Shown here: piece by piece, positions 33,791 to 43,047 of the stretch
Numbering within the stretch: the stretch's first letter is position 1
How the letters are laid out: every line of letters begins with the position of its first letter
Source: Streptomyces sp. NBC_00414
GTDB taxonomy: Bacteria > Actinomycetota > Actinomycetes > Streptomycetales > Streptomycetaceae
Length of the DNA stretch: 64,000 nucleotides
Reading direction: 5' to 3'
Assembly: GCF_036038375.1 (NCBI RefSeq)
Contig: NZ_CP107935.1
Span: 3,720,001 to 3,784,000 of the forward strand
Program-made: the position numbers and the translations under genes
The notes under the pieces: model-generated
The model's database searches: none
The model's input: only the letters and a program-made list of their open reading frames with translations
What the model was told of the DNA's origin: nothing

Positions 33791-35596
33791 TCACGCAGAC
33801 AGCTCCTGCCGCAACGCATCCCGCAACCGCGCAGCCCGCTCGGACACCTCACGCGGCCCGAGCGACACGGCCCGATCGGCCCACCGCTGCCCCTCCGCCA
33901 GCTCCCCACGACGCGCGTAGACAAGGGCGAGCCGCAACGCCGCCCGCCCGTGCCCCGCGTCGGCCGCCCGCGCCCACCACAGCGCGGCCTCGGGCTCGCT
34001 CCCCTCCCGGGCCAGCAGCAGCCCCAGGTTGAACGCCCCGTTCCGCGACCCCGCCTCCGCGGCCTCCCGGTACCACCGGGCGGCCTCGACGACGTCTCCG
34101 CGGGCGGACGCCAGCATCCCCACGCGCACCTGGGCCCGCCGATGCCCCTGGGAGGCGGCCCGCTCGTACCACTCCTCGCACTCGCTCTTCTCGGTGGTCG
34201 GCTCCCCCAGCTCGTGTTCGGGCGTGGGCGGGCGCCGCGCGTCGAGCACGGTCGCCAGCCGGTACGCCCCCTCCGCGCTGCCACCCCCGGCGGCGCACCG
34301 CAGGTGCCGCTCGGCAGCGGCCTCGTCGCCGTCCCTGAGCCGTGCGATCCCGACCTGGAGCGCGGCCTCGGCGTGTCCGGCCGCGGCGGCCCGCTCGTAG
34401 CACCGCAGCGCCGCGGCGTCCTCCCCGCGCCCGGCGTGCAGGATCCCGAGGTTGAACGCGGCGTCGACGCTGCCGGCCTCCGCGGCCTTGGAGAACCACG
34501 GCTCGGCCCCGGCGGCGTCGCCGACCTGGAGCAGCAGGATGGCCAGCGCGTTCGCCGCCTCGCGGTGCCCCGCGTACGCCGCCCGCCGGTACCACTGTTC
34601 GGCCTGGGCGGTGCGCGACTGCTCGGCGCAGAGCAGCCCGAGGTTGTACGCGCCGTTCACGTCGCCGGCGTCCATCGCGGCCCGGTACCACCGCTCGGCG
34701 GTCTGTGTCTCGCCCCGCTCGGCGTGCAGCGCGCCCAGGGCGTTGGCGGCGTTCCCGTCGCCGTCCTGGGCAGCGCGCAGCCACCACACGGCCGCGCTCT
34801 CGGTGTCGCCGGCGTCGCGCAGCAGGAAGCCCAGCGCGCAGGCCGCCCGCGCCTCGCCGTCCTTGGCGGAGGTCAGGTACCAGCGGCCTGCTTCCTTGAG
34901 TTCCCCGCGCCGCTCCAGGATCGCGCCGAGGTGCAGCGCGGCCCGGCGGTGACCGCGCGCGGCCGCCTGCCGGTACCACTGCTCGGCCGCTTCGCCGACG
35001 GTCTCGGAGGGACCGCCGTCGGTGTCGGTGTCGCCCGCCTGCGCGGTCGTCCGGTCGAGCGCCCGCGCGAGCCGGTAGGCCGCCTCGCGGTGCCCGCGCT
35101 CGGCTGCCGCGCGCATCCAGTCCTCGGCACGGGGGTCGCCGCGGTGCTCCAGGAGGTCGGCGAGCGCGTACGCGCCGAGGGAGTGGCCCTGCTCGGCGGA
35201 CTGCCGCAGCCAGTACTCCGCGGCGGGCTCGTCGCCCCGCTCGCGGTGGTGGCGGCCCAGTGCGTGCGCGGCGGCCGCGGAGCCCGCGACGGCGGCGATA
35301 CGCCACCATCCGGCGGCCTCCTCCGCGTATCCGCGCTGGTGCAGGAGGACGCCGAGGTTGTTGGCGGCGGCGCGGTCACCGGCCGCGGTGGCAGCCCGCA
35401 GCTGCGGCTCGGCTCCGTCGAGATCACCACGGCGGAGCAGCATGGCTCCGAGGACACTCATCGCCTCGGCGTCGCCCTGTTCCGCGGCGAGCCGTTGACG
35501 AGCCTCCTCCACAGCCTCACCGGTCTCGTCCCGGTCGGAAGGCTGCACAAACCGCCCTGTATCCAACAGAGTTGCCTTGTCCCCCATAACGTCCAT
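33791..35596 (-). CDS. Sel1/TPR-like repeat protein
   Basis: A 601-residue protein built of about fifteen Sel1-like helical repeats with the pattern AA..G...A...LG.L..., for example AERWYRAAMDAGDVNGAYNL. Such solenoids act as protein-binding scaffolds. The first 25 residues are unstructured. No signal peptide or enzyme motif is visible, so it should be cytosolic. ATG 35596 follows an AGGTGG site at eight bases. It lies between two identical initiator tRNA genes on the same strand but has no visible functional link to them. Confidence 0.85.
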   Translation of the reverse strand: MDVMGDKATLLDTGRFVQPSDRDETGEAVEEARQRLAAEQGDAEAMSVLGAMLLRRGDLDGAEPQLRAATAAGDRAAANNLGVLLHQRGYAEEAAGWWRIAAVAGSAAAAHALGRHHRERGDEPAAEYWLRQSAEQGHSLGAYALADLLEHRGDPRAEDWMRAAAERGHREAAYRLARALDRTTAQAGDTDTDGGPSETVGEAAEQWYRQAAARGHRRAALHLGAILERRGELKEAGRWYLTSAKDGEARAACALGFLLRDAGDTESAAVWWLRAAQDGDGNAANALGALHAERGETQTAERWYRAAMDAGDVNGAYNLGLLCAEQSRTAQAEQWYRRAAYAGHREAANALAILLLQVGDAAGAEPWFSKAAEAGSVDAAFNLGILHAGRGEDAAALRCYERAAAAGHAEAALQVGIARLRDGDEAAAERHLRCAAGGGSAEGAYRLATVLDARRPPTPEHELGEPTTEKSECEEWYERAASQGHRRAQVRVGMLASARGDVVEAARWYREAAEAGSRNGAFNLGLLLAREGSEPEAALWWARAADAGHGRAALRLALVYARRGELAEGQRWADRAVSLGPREVSERAARLRDALRQELSA

Positions 35597-35793
35597 CGTC
35601 GCACCACCTGCAACCTGGGTACACCTGGTATACCGCAGCCAGTGAGGTCACTTCAGCGTTTTGTCGACATGCCCACAGAGAGACAAGTGAAACACAGTTC
35701 CCGCAACTCCCTCCGGCCGGCGCGGCCTTCGCCGCGGCAGCACTGGTGAACGAGGGGCGTCCTTGCACACTCGACTGACGGTCCGCACACGCA

Positions 35794-35828
35794 GAAGGAC
35801 CCGGATCCTGTGAGGATCCGGGTCCTTC
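35794..35828 (-). terminator. Terminator of the second initiator tRNA
   Basis: Perfect 15-base arms (35,794-35,808 and 35,814-35,828) with a 5-base loop lie eight bases after the tRNA 3' end. The rest of the gap up to the Sel1 start shows no supported gene. Confidence 0.85.
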
Positions 35829-35836
35829 AACATCAG

Positions 35837-35910
35837 TAGCGGGGACAGGATTTGAACCTGCGACCTCTGGGTTATGAGCCCAGCGAGCTACCGAGCTGCT
35901 CCACCCCGCG
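35837..35910 (-). tRNA. tRNA-fMet (CAU), copy 2
   Basis: Identical over 74 bases to copy 1, with the same initiator marks: C1/T72 mismatch and GGG/CCC anticodon stem. It lies 44 bases downstream of the UPF0182 gene stop on the same strand. Confidence 0.96.
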
Positions 35911-35953
35911 CCGTTGTGTTTCAACCGTACCACGGCGCGAGGTGGCTCCTGAC

Positions 35954-38929
35954 TCAGCTGCTGTCCGGGCTCTTACTGCTGCTGGGACTGCTGCTGGGCT
36001 TGCCGCTCGCCTCGGTGTTCTTGTCGTTCTTGTCACCGGAGCCACTGGCTTTGTCGCCGCTGCCTGCGCTCTTGTCGGCCGAGGCCTGTGCGTCCTCGGC
36101 CCTCTTGAGCGCGTCCTCCAGGTCCTTCTGCGCCGTTCCGTACGCCTCCCAGTCGCCCTTCTTGAGGGCTTCCTGGCCTTGGTCGAAGGCCTTCTGGGCG
36201 TCGTCGAGCGCTTCCTGGACCGTGGGGTCGCTGGACGCGGGTGGCGGCTTCGTCTCGTCCTCGTCCGGTGGTTCGGCGGTCGAACCGTCCGCTCCGAAGA
36301 CCTTGTTGAGCGCCTCGTCCAGCGTGTCCTCGAAGGCCGTCGCGCCTCCGTAGGTCACCAGCACCTTCCGCAGCAGGGGGTACTTGAGTCCACCGCCCTT
36401 GACGTAGACGGGCTCCACGTAGAGCAGTCCTCCGTCGAGGGGCACCGTCAGCAGGTTGCCGTACTCGACTTCCGAGTCACCACCTCTGAGGAGCCTGATG
36501 GACTCGGCGATGGATGGTTCGGAGTTGAACTGGCTCTGCACCCGTTTGGGTCCGTCGACCGTTCTGCCGGTGGGCAGTTTGAGAATGTTGATCTTGCCGT
36601 AGTCGCTCGTACCGGCTTCGGCGTTGACCGACATGAAGGCGCTCAGGTTGTCACGCCCGTTCGGAGTGAGCGTCGTCGTCAGGGAGAACGCCTGGGACTG
36701 CTCACCTGGCATCTTCATGCTGAGGTAGTACGGCGGTACCGCGTTGCCCGACTTGTTGGTCGGGTCGTCCGGCACCTGCCACACCTCGCTGCCGCTGAGG
36801 AACGTCTCGGCGTCCTTCACGTGGTAGCGGGTCAGCAGCTCGCGCTGGACCTTGAACAGGTCCTGCGGGTACCGCAGATGGTCCATGAGGGCCTGCGGGA
36901 TGTCGCCCTTCGGCTTCACCGTCCCGGGGAAGGCCTTCTTCCAGGTCTTCAGGACCGGGTCCTTGGTGTCCCACTCGTAGAGCGTGACCTTGCCGGTGTA
37001 CGCGTCGACGGTCGCCTTCACCGAGTTGCGGATGTAGTTGACCTGGTTCTGCTGGGCCACCACCGCCCGCTGGTTGTTGGCGGCGGTCAACGAGTCGGCC
37101 GTCGTGTCGCCGAGCGTGGTGCGCGAGGCGTACGGGTAGCCGTTCGTCGTCGTGTAGGCGTCGACGATCCACTCGATCTTGTCGCCGACGACCGCGGGAT
37201 AGGCGTCGCCGTCGATGGTCAGCCAGGGGGCCACCGCCTCGACGCGCTCCTTGGGCGTGCGGTTGTAGAGGATCCGCGAACCCTCGCCGATCGCGCCGGA
37301 GTAGAGAATCTGCGGCTCGCTGAACGCCACCGCGTACGCCGCCCGGTTGACCGGGTTCGAGAGGTTGACGCCGCTCTTGCCCTTGTAACTGGTCGTCTTC
37401 TCGCCGGTGTCGTCGGAGTAGTCGATCTCCTTCTGGGGACCGCCGACGATCGAGTACTGGCTGGTCTTCTCGCCGTAGTAGATCCGCTGCTGGTACTCGC
37501 CGAGGTCGCCCTTGGACGGCAGGTCGTACTCGGTGAACTCGGGGCGGCCCTCGGCGTCGGCGTTGGTGCCCTTGGCCGCGACCACTCCGAAGCCGTGCGT
37601 GTAGCGGAAGTGGTTGTTGATCCAGTTGCTCTTCGGGATGCCCTGCAGGTTCAGCTCGCGCAGACCGATGACGGTGTCCTGGTCCTTGCCGTCCTTGCTG
37701 TAGCGGTCCACGTCCAGGTTCGACGGGAACGCGTAGTAATTCCTGACCTGCTGGAGCTGCTGGAACGTGGGCGAGACGACGTTCGGGTCCAGGAGCCGGA
37801 TGCTCGCGGCGCCGTCGGCGTCGTCGCGCAGCTTCGTCTTGTCCTTGGTCGTGCTCGTGCCCGCGTACTCGGTGACCTCGGTGCCCGTGATGCCGTACGC
37901 GTCGCGGGTCGCCTTGAGGTTCTTCTCGACGTACGGCGCTTCCTTGGCCTGCTCGTTCGGCTGGACCTGGAACTTCTGGACGATCGCCGGGTACAGACCC
38001 CCGATGAGGATCGCCGAGAGCACCATCAGGCCGAAGCCGATGACGGGCAGCTGCCAGGTGCGCCGCCACAGCGTGGCGAAGAACAGCAGGGCGCAGATGA
38101 CGGCGATGCAGAAGAGGATCGTCTTGGCCGGCAGATAGGCGTTGGCGTCGACGTACCTGAGGCCCGTCCAGTTGCCGGTCGCCTTGAAGTCACTGGACTT
38201 CACCGCGAGGCCGTACCGGTCCAGCCAGTACGCCACCGCCTTCAGCGCGACGAAGATGCCCAGCAGCACCGACAGGTGCCCGGTGGCCGCGGCCGTGGCG
38301 CGCGCTCCGGGGCTGGTGACGCGCAGTCCGCCGTACAGGTAGTGCGTCAGCGCCGCGGCGATCAGCGAAAGGATCGCAGCCGCGAAGCCGAAGCCCAGCA
38401 TGAAGCGGTACCAGGGCAGGTCGAAGGCGTAGAAGGACACGTCCAGGTGGAACTGGGGGTCCTTCTGGTGGAAGGGCACCCCGTTCACCCACATGAGCCA
38501 CGTACGCCACTGGCCGGCCGCGGAGGCACCCGCGATCAGCCCGACCAGCGAGGTGATCCCGAGAAGGATCCACGTCTTGTACGGGGCTACACCCATCCGG
38601 TAGCGGTCGAGGCTCTGTTGCTCCATCGACATGGCGCTGAGCGGTGGCCGCAGCCGGTGGGCCAGCCAGATGTTCACGCCGACGGCCACGGCCATCAGCA
38701 GCCCGAAGACGAAGAACAGACCGATCTTGGTCCACAGGGTGGTGGTGAAGACGGAGGAATACTTCACCGACCGGTACCAGAGCCAGTCCGTCCAGAACCC
38801 GGCGAACATGACGAAGGCCATGGCCAGGACGGCCAGCACGCCCAGTGTCATGAGCAGGGTCCGGACGCGCCGGGACGGTCGGCCCACTCTCATCCGCGGC
38901 CCTGTCGGGCCTCCGCCGCGGTCCGGCAT
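35954..38929 (-). CDS. UPF0182 family large membrane protein
   Basis: A 991-residue protein of the UPF0182 family found throughout actinobacteria. Roughly seven membrane helices fill residues 25-330 (TLLMTLGVLAVLAMAFVMFA is the first). A large extracytoplasmic domain follows, rich in Tyr, Asn and Asp. The C-terminal 110 residues are a charged tail ending in Ser/Lys/Asp repeats. Function is unknown. ATG 38929 is chosen because the family N-terminus MPDRGGGPTGPRM starts there; the frame is open further upstream. It is divergent from a PPA1309-family gene, a neighbourhood also seen in mycobacteria. Confidence 0.88.
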   Translation of the reverse strand: MPDRGGGPTGPRMRVGRPSRRVRTLLMTLGVLAVLAMAFVMFAGFWTDWLWYRSVKYSSVFTTTLWTKIGLFFVFGLLMAVAVGVNIWLAHRLRPPLSAMSMEQQSLDRYRMGVAPYKTWILLGITSLVGLIAGASAAGQWRTWLMWVNGVPFHQKDPQFHLDVSFYAFDLPWYRFMLGFGFAAAILSLIAAALTHYLYGGLRVTSPGARATAAATGHLSVLLGIFVALKAVAYWLDRYGLAVKSSDFKATGNWTGLRYVDANAYLPAKTILFCIAVICALLFFATLWRRTWQLPVIGFGLMVLSAILIGGLYPAIVQKFQVQPNEQAKEAPYVEKNLKATRDAYGITGTEVTEYAGTSTTKDKTKLRDDADGAASIRLLDPNVVSPTFQQLQQVRNYYAFPSNLDVDRYSKDGKDQDTVIGLRELNLQGIPKSNWINNHFRYTHGFGVVAAKGTNADAEGRPEFTEYDLPSKGDLGEYQQRIYYGEKTSQYSIVGGPQKEIDYSDDTGEKTTSYKGKSGVNLSNPVNRAAYAVAFSEPQILYSGAIGEGSRILYNRTPKERVEAVAPWLTIDGDAYPAVVGDKIEWIVDAYTTTNGYPYASRTTLGDTTADSLTAANNQRAVVAQQNQVNYIRNSVKATVDAYTGKVTLYEWDTKDPVLKTWKKAFPGTVKPKGDIPQALMDHLRYPQDLFKVQRELLTRYHVKDAETFLSGSEVWQVPDDPTNKSGNAVPPYYLSMKMPGEQSQAFSLTTTLTPNGRDNLSAFMSVNAEAGTSDYGKINILKLPTGRTVDGPKRVQSQFNSEPSIAESIRLLRGGDSEVEYGNLLTVPLDGGLLYVEPVYVKGGGLKYPLLRKVLVTYGGATAFEDTLDEALNKVFGADGSTAEPPDEDETKPPPASSDPTVQEALDDAQKAFDQGQEALKKGDWEAYGTAQKDLEDALKRAEDAQASADKSAGSGDKASGSGDKNDKNTEASGKPSSSPSSSKSPDSS

Positions 38930-39066
38930 CTGGAAAGCCAAGGTGCGCACCTCGAAGTTCGCTGTTGGTATCTGGGGGCCCCGCAAACGCCGGGCCACAT
39001 CTATGCAACTTACTGATGCTTTACCTGGTTCCCGCTTCCGGGGCCGAACGAGGCAGGATTGTGACC

Positions 39067-39624
39067 ATGTCCAACACCGCCTCCTCAGGCACCCCCATGG
39101 CGGCCGGTCCGCTGACCCGCGCCGCACTCGAAATCGACGAGTACGTCTCAGGCCTCGGCTGGGACCAGCCCGCCCGGCTTTTCGCACTGGTCGACACCGT
39201 CCGGCTGCGCTCCCAGGAACCCGGACTCGCCGAGCGGCTGGGTCTGACCGAAGACGTGCCCGAGGGCACCCTCACCCCTATCGAGCAGGAGGAGATTCCC
39301 GCGGGCAGTCCGCTGGACGAGTTCCTCGGCACCATCGCCTGGCCCGACTCCGTGGTCGGCTGCGCGCTGACCGTGGAGCGGCTGATGCTGCCGCCGTCCG
39401 CGGAGGCGTCCGTTCCGGACGGCCTCGACGAGAAGCGGCTGGCGAAGTGGGTCGCCGAGCACCCGGAGCGTCAGGAGGTCCGGATGACCGTCGCCGTGCT
39501 GCGTGGCGGAAAGCGCGATTCGGCGCTGCGGCTGCGTGAGAAGGACTCGGCGAACGACGTGCTCACCGGATCCGACCTCGTACCGGGCCTGGCCGACGCG
39601 CTCACGGCGACGTTCGCGGAGTAG
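39067..39624 (+). CDS. PPA1309 family protein
   Basis: A 185-residue protein of the actinobacterial PPA1309 family, of unknown function. Visible features are the helix LTRAALEIDEYVSGLGWDQP, the segment IAWPDSVVGCALTVERLMLP in the middle, and RMTVAVLRGGKRDSALRLR near residue 139. The soluble sequence has no catalytic motif that I can name. ATG 39067 is preferred, and GTG 39061 two codons earlier is possible. It lies between the UPF0182 gene and the PDZ/Lon-like protease and is convergent with the latter, a conserved grouping. Confidence 0.82.
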   Translation: MSNTASSGTPMAAGPLTRAALEIDEYVSGLGWDQPARLFALVDTVRLRSQEPGLAERLGLTEDVPEGTLTPIEQEEIPAGSPLDEFLGTIAWPDSVVGCALTVERLMLPPSAEASVPDGLDEKRLAKWVAEHPERQEVRMTVAVLRGGKRDSALRLREKDSANDVLTGSDLVPGLADALTATFAE

Positions 39625-39675
39625 CCCGGACGTGTGAGCGACCTGTCGGTGCGTCGGGGCCTGTGCAGACAGACT

Positions 39676-40764
39676 CTAGGCGCACTTCGGCAGGTCGGCC
39701 GTGTCGCCGCCGCGGATGTCCTTGAGGGCGCTCACCGCGTCGTCGATGGTGTCGACCTTGACGAGCGTGAGCCCGTCGGGGACATCGCGGGCGGCGGCCG
39801 CGCAGTTGTCCTTGGGCGTCAGGAAGTACTGGGCGCCCTTGGCCCGGGCGCCGACCGTCTTCATCTCGATACCGCCGATCGGGCCGACCTTGCCCTCGTC
39901 GTCGATGGTGCCCGTGCCGGCGACGAACTTGCCGCCGGTGAGGTTCCCCGGGGTCAGTTTGTCGACGATGCCGAGGGCGAACATCAGACCGGCACTGGGG
40001 CCGCCGACGTCGGCGAGCTTGATGTCGATGGTGAACGGGAAGGTGTGGTCGGTTCCCGCCTCGATGCCGACGATCGCGCGCTCCTCGCCGCTGTCGTGGG
40101 ACTTGGCGGTGGTGATCGTGACGTCCTCGGTCCTGGTCGCCGTCTTGTGCTCCTTCTCGGCGGCGGCCTGTTCCTTGGCGGGCACGACCGTGAAGACGAC
40201 CTTCTCACCGGGCTTGTGCTTGGTGACCAGCTTCGCGACGTCGTCGAACGCCTTCACCTTCGTACCGTCGACGGCCTTGATCACGTCACCGGCGTGCAGC
40301 CTGCCCTCGGCGGGGGTGTCCTTGACGACGGTGGAGACGATCACCCAGGACTGCACCGGGATGTCGATCTCCTTGAGCGCCGCGACCTTGGCGCTCTCCT
40401 GGGACTGGCTGAACTCCTCGGCGTTCTCCTGCGTCGACTGCTCCTCGGTCTTGCCGTCGGGGTAGAGCGTGTCGTGCGGGACCACCTTGTTGTCGTGTGC
40501 CAGCCAGCCGTACACGGCTTCGACGAGGTTCATGTTGTAGTCGGCGCTGGTGACCCGGACGGTGGTCATGTTCAGGTGCCCGCTCGCCGGGTACGTCTTG
40601 CGGCCGGTGATCTGGAGCACCGGCTCGCCGTCGTGCTCGCCCAGTGTGTTCACCGTCGGACCCGGTGACATCTCCGAGTACGGCACATTGATGAAGACTC
40701 CCGCGCACAGGAGCGCGATCAGCATCAGGGTGGAGGCGAGCATCGTCGCGGTGCGGCGTGGCAT
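39676..40764 (-). CDS. PDZ-domain Lon-like (S16) membrane protease, YlbL-type
   Basis: A 362-residue membrane-anchored protease. One N-terminal helix (residues 8-28) places the rest outside the membrane. A PDZ domain covers about 125-195 (EGRLHAGDVIKAVDGTKV). The C-terminal Lon proteolytic domain (about 225-345) has the catalytic serine in GGPSAGLMFAL (Ser258) and the lysine in IGGIEMKTVGA (Lys302). The AAA+ domain of Lon is absent, as in B. subtilis YlbL. Substrates are unknown. Confidence 0.9.
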   Translation of the reverse strand: MPRRTATMLASTLMLIALLCAGVFINVPYSEMSPGPTVNTLGEHDGEPVLQITGRKTYPASGHLNMTTVRVTSADYNMNLVEAVYGWLAHDNKVVPHDTLYPDGKTEEQSTQENAEEFSQSQESAKVAALKEIDIPVQSWVIVSTVVKDTPAEGRLHAGDVIKAVDGTKVKAFDDVAKLVTKHKPGEKVVFTVVPAKEQAAAEKEHKTATRTEDVTITTAKSHDSGEERAIVGIEAGTDHTFPFTIDIKLADVGGPSAGLMFALGIVDKLTPGNLTGGKFVAGTGTIDDEGKVGPIGGIEMKTVGARAKGAQYFLTPKDNCAAAARDVPDGLTLVKVDTIDDAVSALKDIRGGDTADLPKCA

Positions 40765-40833
40765 GGAACGACAGTACGGGACCCCACTGTCAACGCACCG
40801 TCGGGGCCGCCCGAACGGGGGCCCGAGAGCCGG

Positions 40834-40998
40834 TCAGGCGTCCGAGTGCGATTTCTCCATGGCTTCGCGGAAGCGTGTGTAGCCCGCGAGTTCGTGGCCG
40901 TCGCCGATGGTCTTGCGGTTACGCCCCGCCCAACTGCCCCAGGCTCCGGCAGCGATCCCGGCGAAAAGCGGAATCAGCAACCAGGCGAGCGCTGCCAT
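40834..40998 (-). CDS. Small single-helix membrane protein (54 residues)
   Basis: A short gene encoding MAALAWLLIPLFAGIAAGAW, then a basic, charged tail ending EKSHSDA. One membrane helix fills residues 3-22. GGGAGG lies five bases before ATG 40998, a near-ideal ribosome site, and third positions are mostly G/C. No family name known to me. It lies between the PDZ/Lon-like protease and moaE, all on the minus strand but with gaps. Confidence 0.78.
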   Translation of the reverse strand: MAALAWLLIPLFAGIAAGAWGSWAGRNRKTIGDGHELAGYTRFREAMEKSHSDA

Positions 40999-41102
40999 AC
41001 CGACCTCCCAACCCCAAGAACCACCGCAACTGACTGATCAGCAGATTAACCATCCGCGTGTACAACGCTCACGGCAGGGGTCGGGTTACGCAACCGGAGC
41101 GA

Positions 41103-41564
41103 TCAGCAGGCTCCGACCCATTCCTCCGTACCGTCGGAGAACGTCTGGTGCTTCCAGATCGGGACTTCGTGCTTCAGGTCGTCGATCAGCTTCCGGCAGG
41201 CCTCGAAGGCCTCCCCCCGGTGCGGGCAGGAGACGGCGACGACCACCGCGAGATCGCCCACCCGCAGGTCACCGATTCGGTGCACGGCCGCGAGCGCCCG
41301 TACCGGGTACTCCGCGACGACCTTCTCCGCGATGCGCCGCATCTCGGCCTCGGCGCTGGGGTGGCAGGAGTAGCCGAGGGCGTCGACGTCCGCTCCCCCG
41401 TCATGGTTGCGCACGGTCCCCACGAAGAGGGCGGTCCCTCCGGAGGCGTCGTCGCCGACGGCCCGGAAGACCTCGTCCAGGGAGAGGTCGGTCTCCCGGA
41501 TCGCCAGAAGTTTGATGGGCTCCTGCGCCGCCTGCTCACCGGGATGGTCGTTCATGGGTGCCAT
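41103..41564 (-). CDS. moaE: Molybdopterin synthase catalytic subunit MoaE
   Basis: A 153-residue large subunit of molybdopterin synthase, which inserts sulfur carried by MoaD into cyclic pyranopterin monophosphate for molybdenum cofactor synthesis. Family marks are GGTALFVGTVRNHDGG near 45, VHRIGDLRVGDLAVVVAVSCPHR near 95 and the C-terminal KHEVPIWKHQTFSDG with the catalytic lysine. ATG 41564 and ATG 41555 are both possible. No other molybdenum cofactor gene is in the window. Confidence 0.93.
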   Translation of the reverse strand: MAPMNDHPGEQAAQEPIKLLAIRETDLSLDEVFRAVGDDASGGTALFVGTVRNHDGGADVDALGYSCHPSAEAEMRRIAEKVVAEYPVRALAAVHRIGDLRVGDLAVVVAVSCPHRGEAFEACRKLIDDLKHEVPIWKHQTFSDGTEEWVGAC

Positions 41565-41693
41565 GCCCCCATCGTGCCCCACCCCGTCAGCCCGGTGAAA
41601 CAGCTCTTTCACCCATACCCGCGCGTGCGGCGTCGGAGCCTCCTACAGGACCGGCCTCGGCCCCGGCCCCGGGTGACGCGCATCCGGCACGGC

Positions 41694-42857
41694 TCAGATC
41701 CGCCGCCGGGCCTTCCGCGCCCGCCGCACCAGCGCGGCCGTGCCCAGCAGGGCGACCGTCGCCCCCGCGGCTCCCGCCGCCGTGGCGTCCTTGCGGCCGA
41801 GGCGCCGCCCGGCGAGGGTGTGCCGCCCGGCGACCTCCCCCAGAAGCTCGGCGAGGACCTCCTCGTTGGTCCACCTGGGCCGCCACCCGGCATCGTGCAG
41901 CCGGCTCCCGCTGACCACCCAGGGATACATCGTGTACGCGAGGTCCCCGGCCGGCGAAGGGGTGAGCCCGATCCGGTGGAGCCGGGCCGCGGCGCCCAGG
42001 GCGACGGCCGACGGCAGCTCCATGCGCCGGATCCCGCTGAGCTCCTCGACCTCCTCCTGCTCCAGCCACCCGTCGCACCCGACGGCCAGCTCTCCGTCGA
42101 CCTTCTCCAGGGCGGCGTACTCCAGAGCGGTGCACAGGTCCTCGACGTGGCAGAACTGCCAGGCGGGCCGGGAGCCGGTGACGACCAGGAGACGAGGCGA
42201 CTCGAAGTACCTGGTCAGCGCGGTGTCGGTACCTCCGACGAGCACGGCGGGGCGCACGACGGTGACGTTGAGCCCCGGATGCGCGCGGGGCGCACGACGG
42301 GCGAGCCGCTCGACCTCAAGCAGGTCCCCGACGCCCGTGGCCTCGGCGGTGGCCCGCAGTTCGGCGTCTTCGGAGAGGGGCAGTTCGTTGTCGGGCAGCG
42401 CTCCGTAGACCATGGCCGACGTACAGAGCACGACCCGGTGGACACCGGCTGCCGCGGCGGCCGTGAGCACGGTCTGGGTACCCCGCACGTTGTACGCCGT
42501 ACGCGCCGCTGGATCCGTCTCCAGATCGAGGTCGAGGGCCAGGTGCACCACGACGTCCGCCCCGCGCAGCTTCTCGGCGATGGCCGGGTCCCGGACGTCG
42601 AGGATGTGCCACTGCGCGCCCGCGCACTCGCCGCGCCGCTCGTCGATGGCGATGACCTGCTTGACCTCGTCGCCGGCGACGAGCCGCTCGGTGAGCATCG
42701 CGCCGATCCCGGCCGCGGCACCGGTGATCGCCACGACGGGGCCGCGGCCGGCGGACGTCCCGCCGGCCCGCGGCGCCGATGGTTCGGGCCGATGTTCGGG
42801 GGACGGGTGGGTTGAGAGGTTTCGCGCTGCGCGAACCTGTGGATCTGGGGAACTCAC
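41694..42857 (-). CDS. NAD-dependent epimerase/dehydratase (extended SDR) family protein
   Basis: A 387-residue Rossmann-fold protein. The nucleotide-binding motif AITGAAAGIGAML lies near 43-55, DVVVHLALDLDLE near 103, and SAMVYG near 147 carries a Tyr but no usual YxxxK pair follows. This makes it an atypical extended SDR whose catalytic status is unclear. A final hydrophobic helix with an Arg-rich end (ATVALLGTAALVRRARKA) suggests membrane tethering. GTG 42857 follows GGAGA at eight bases. It is divergent from the DUF2342 gene. Confidence 0.82.
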   Translation of the reverse strand: MSSPDPQVRAARNLSTHPSPEHRPEPSAPRAGGTSAGRGPVVAITGAAAGIGAMLTERLVAGDEVKQVIAIDERRGECAGAQWHILDVRDPAIAEKLRGADVVVHLALDLDLETDPAARTAYNVRGTQTVLTAAAAAGVHRVVLCTSAMVYGALPDNELPLSEDAELRATAEATGVGDLLEVERLARRAPRAHPGLNVTVVRPAVLVGGTDTALTRYFESPRLLVVTGSRPAWQFCHVEDLCTALEYAALEKVDGELAVGCDGWLEQEEVEELSGIRRMELPSAVALGAAARLHRIGLTPSPAGDLAYTMYPWVVSGSRLHDAGWRPRWTNEEVLAELLGEVAGRHTLAGRRLGRKDATAAGAAGATVALLGTAALVRRARKARRRI

Positions 42858-43047
42858 CAGGCGTCTCCAGCGGTTGTCTTCAGTAAGAACGCGAGTGACG
42901 CGTACGTACCAGGTGGCATCCATCCTGCCGCAGCCGCCGAGTCGGCGACGCACCGAGGCCCGAACCGGTTGTGGTGTCTACGCTGGGTGGTGATGCAGGG
43001 CAGCCGCCGTCGGAGCGAACCGGCGGCCTTAACAGCCGAGGAATCCC

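Noticed and set aside
35670..35750. 26-codon plus-strand frame between the Sel1 gene and the second tRNA
   Set aside because: No ribosome site or recognisable sequence.
35852..39016. Plus-strand frame of 1,054 codons
   Set aside because: Exact antisense of the UPF0182 gene, with Val/Arg-rich shadow composition.
40758..41033. Plus-strand 91-codon frame
   Set aside because: Antisense to the better supported 54-residue minus-strand gene.
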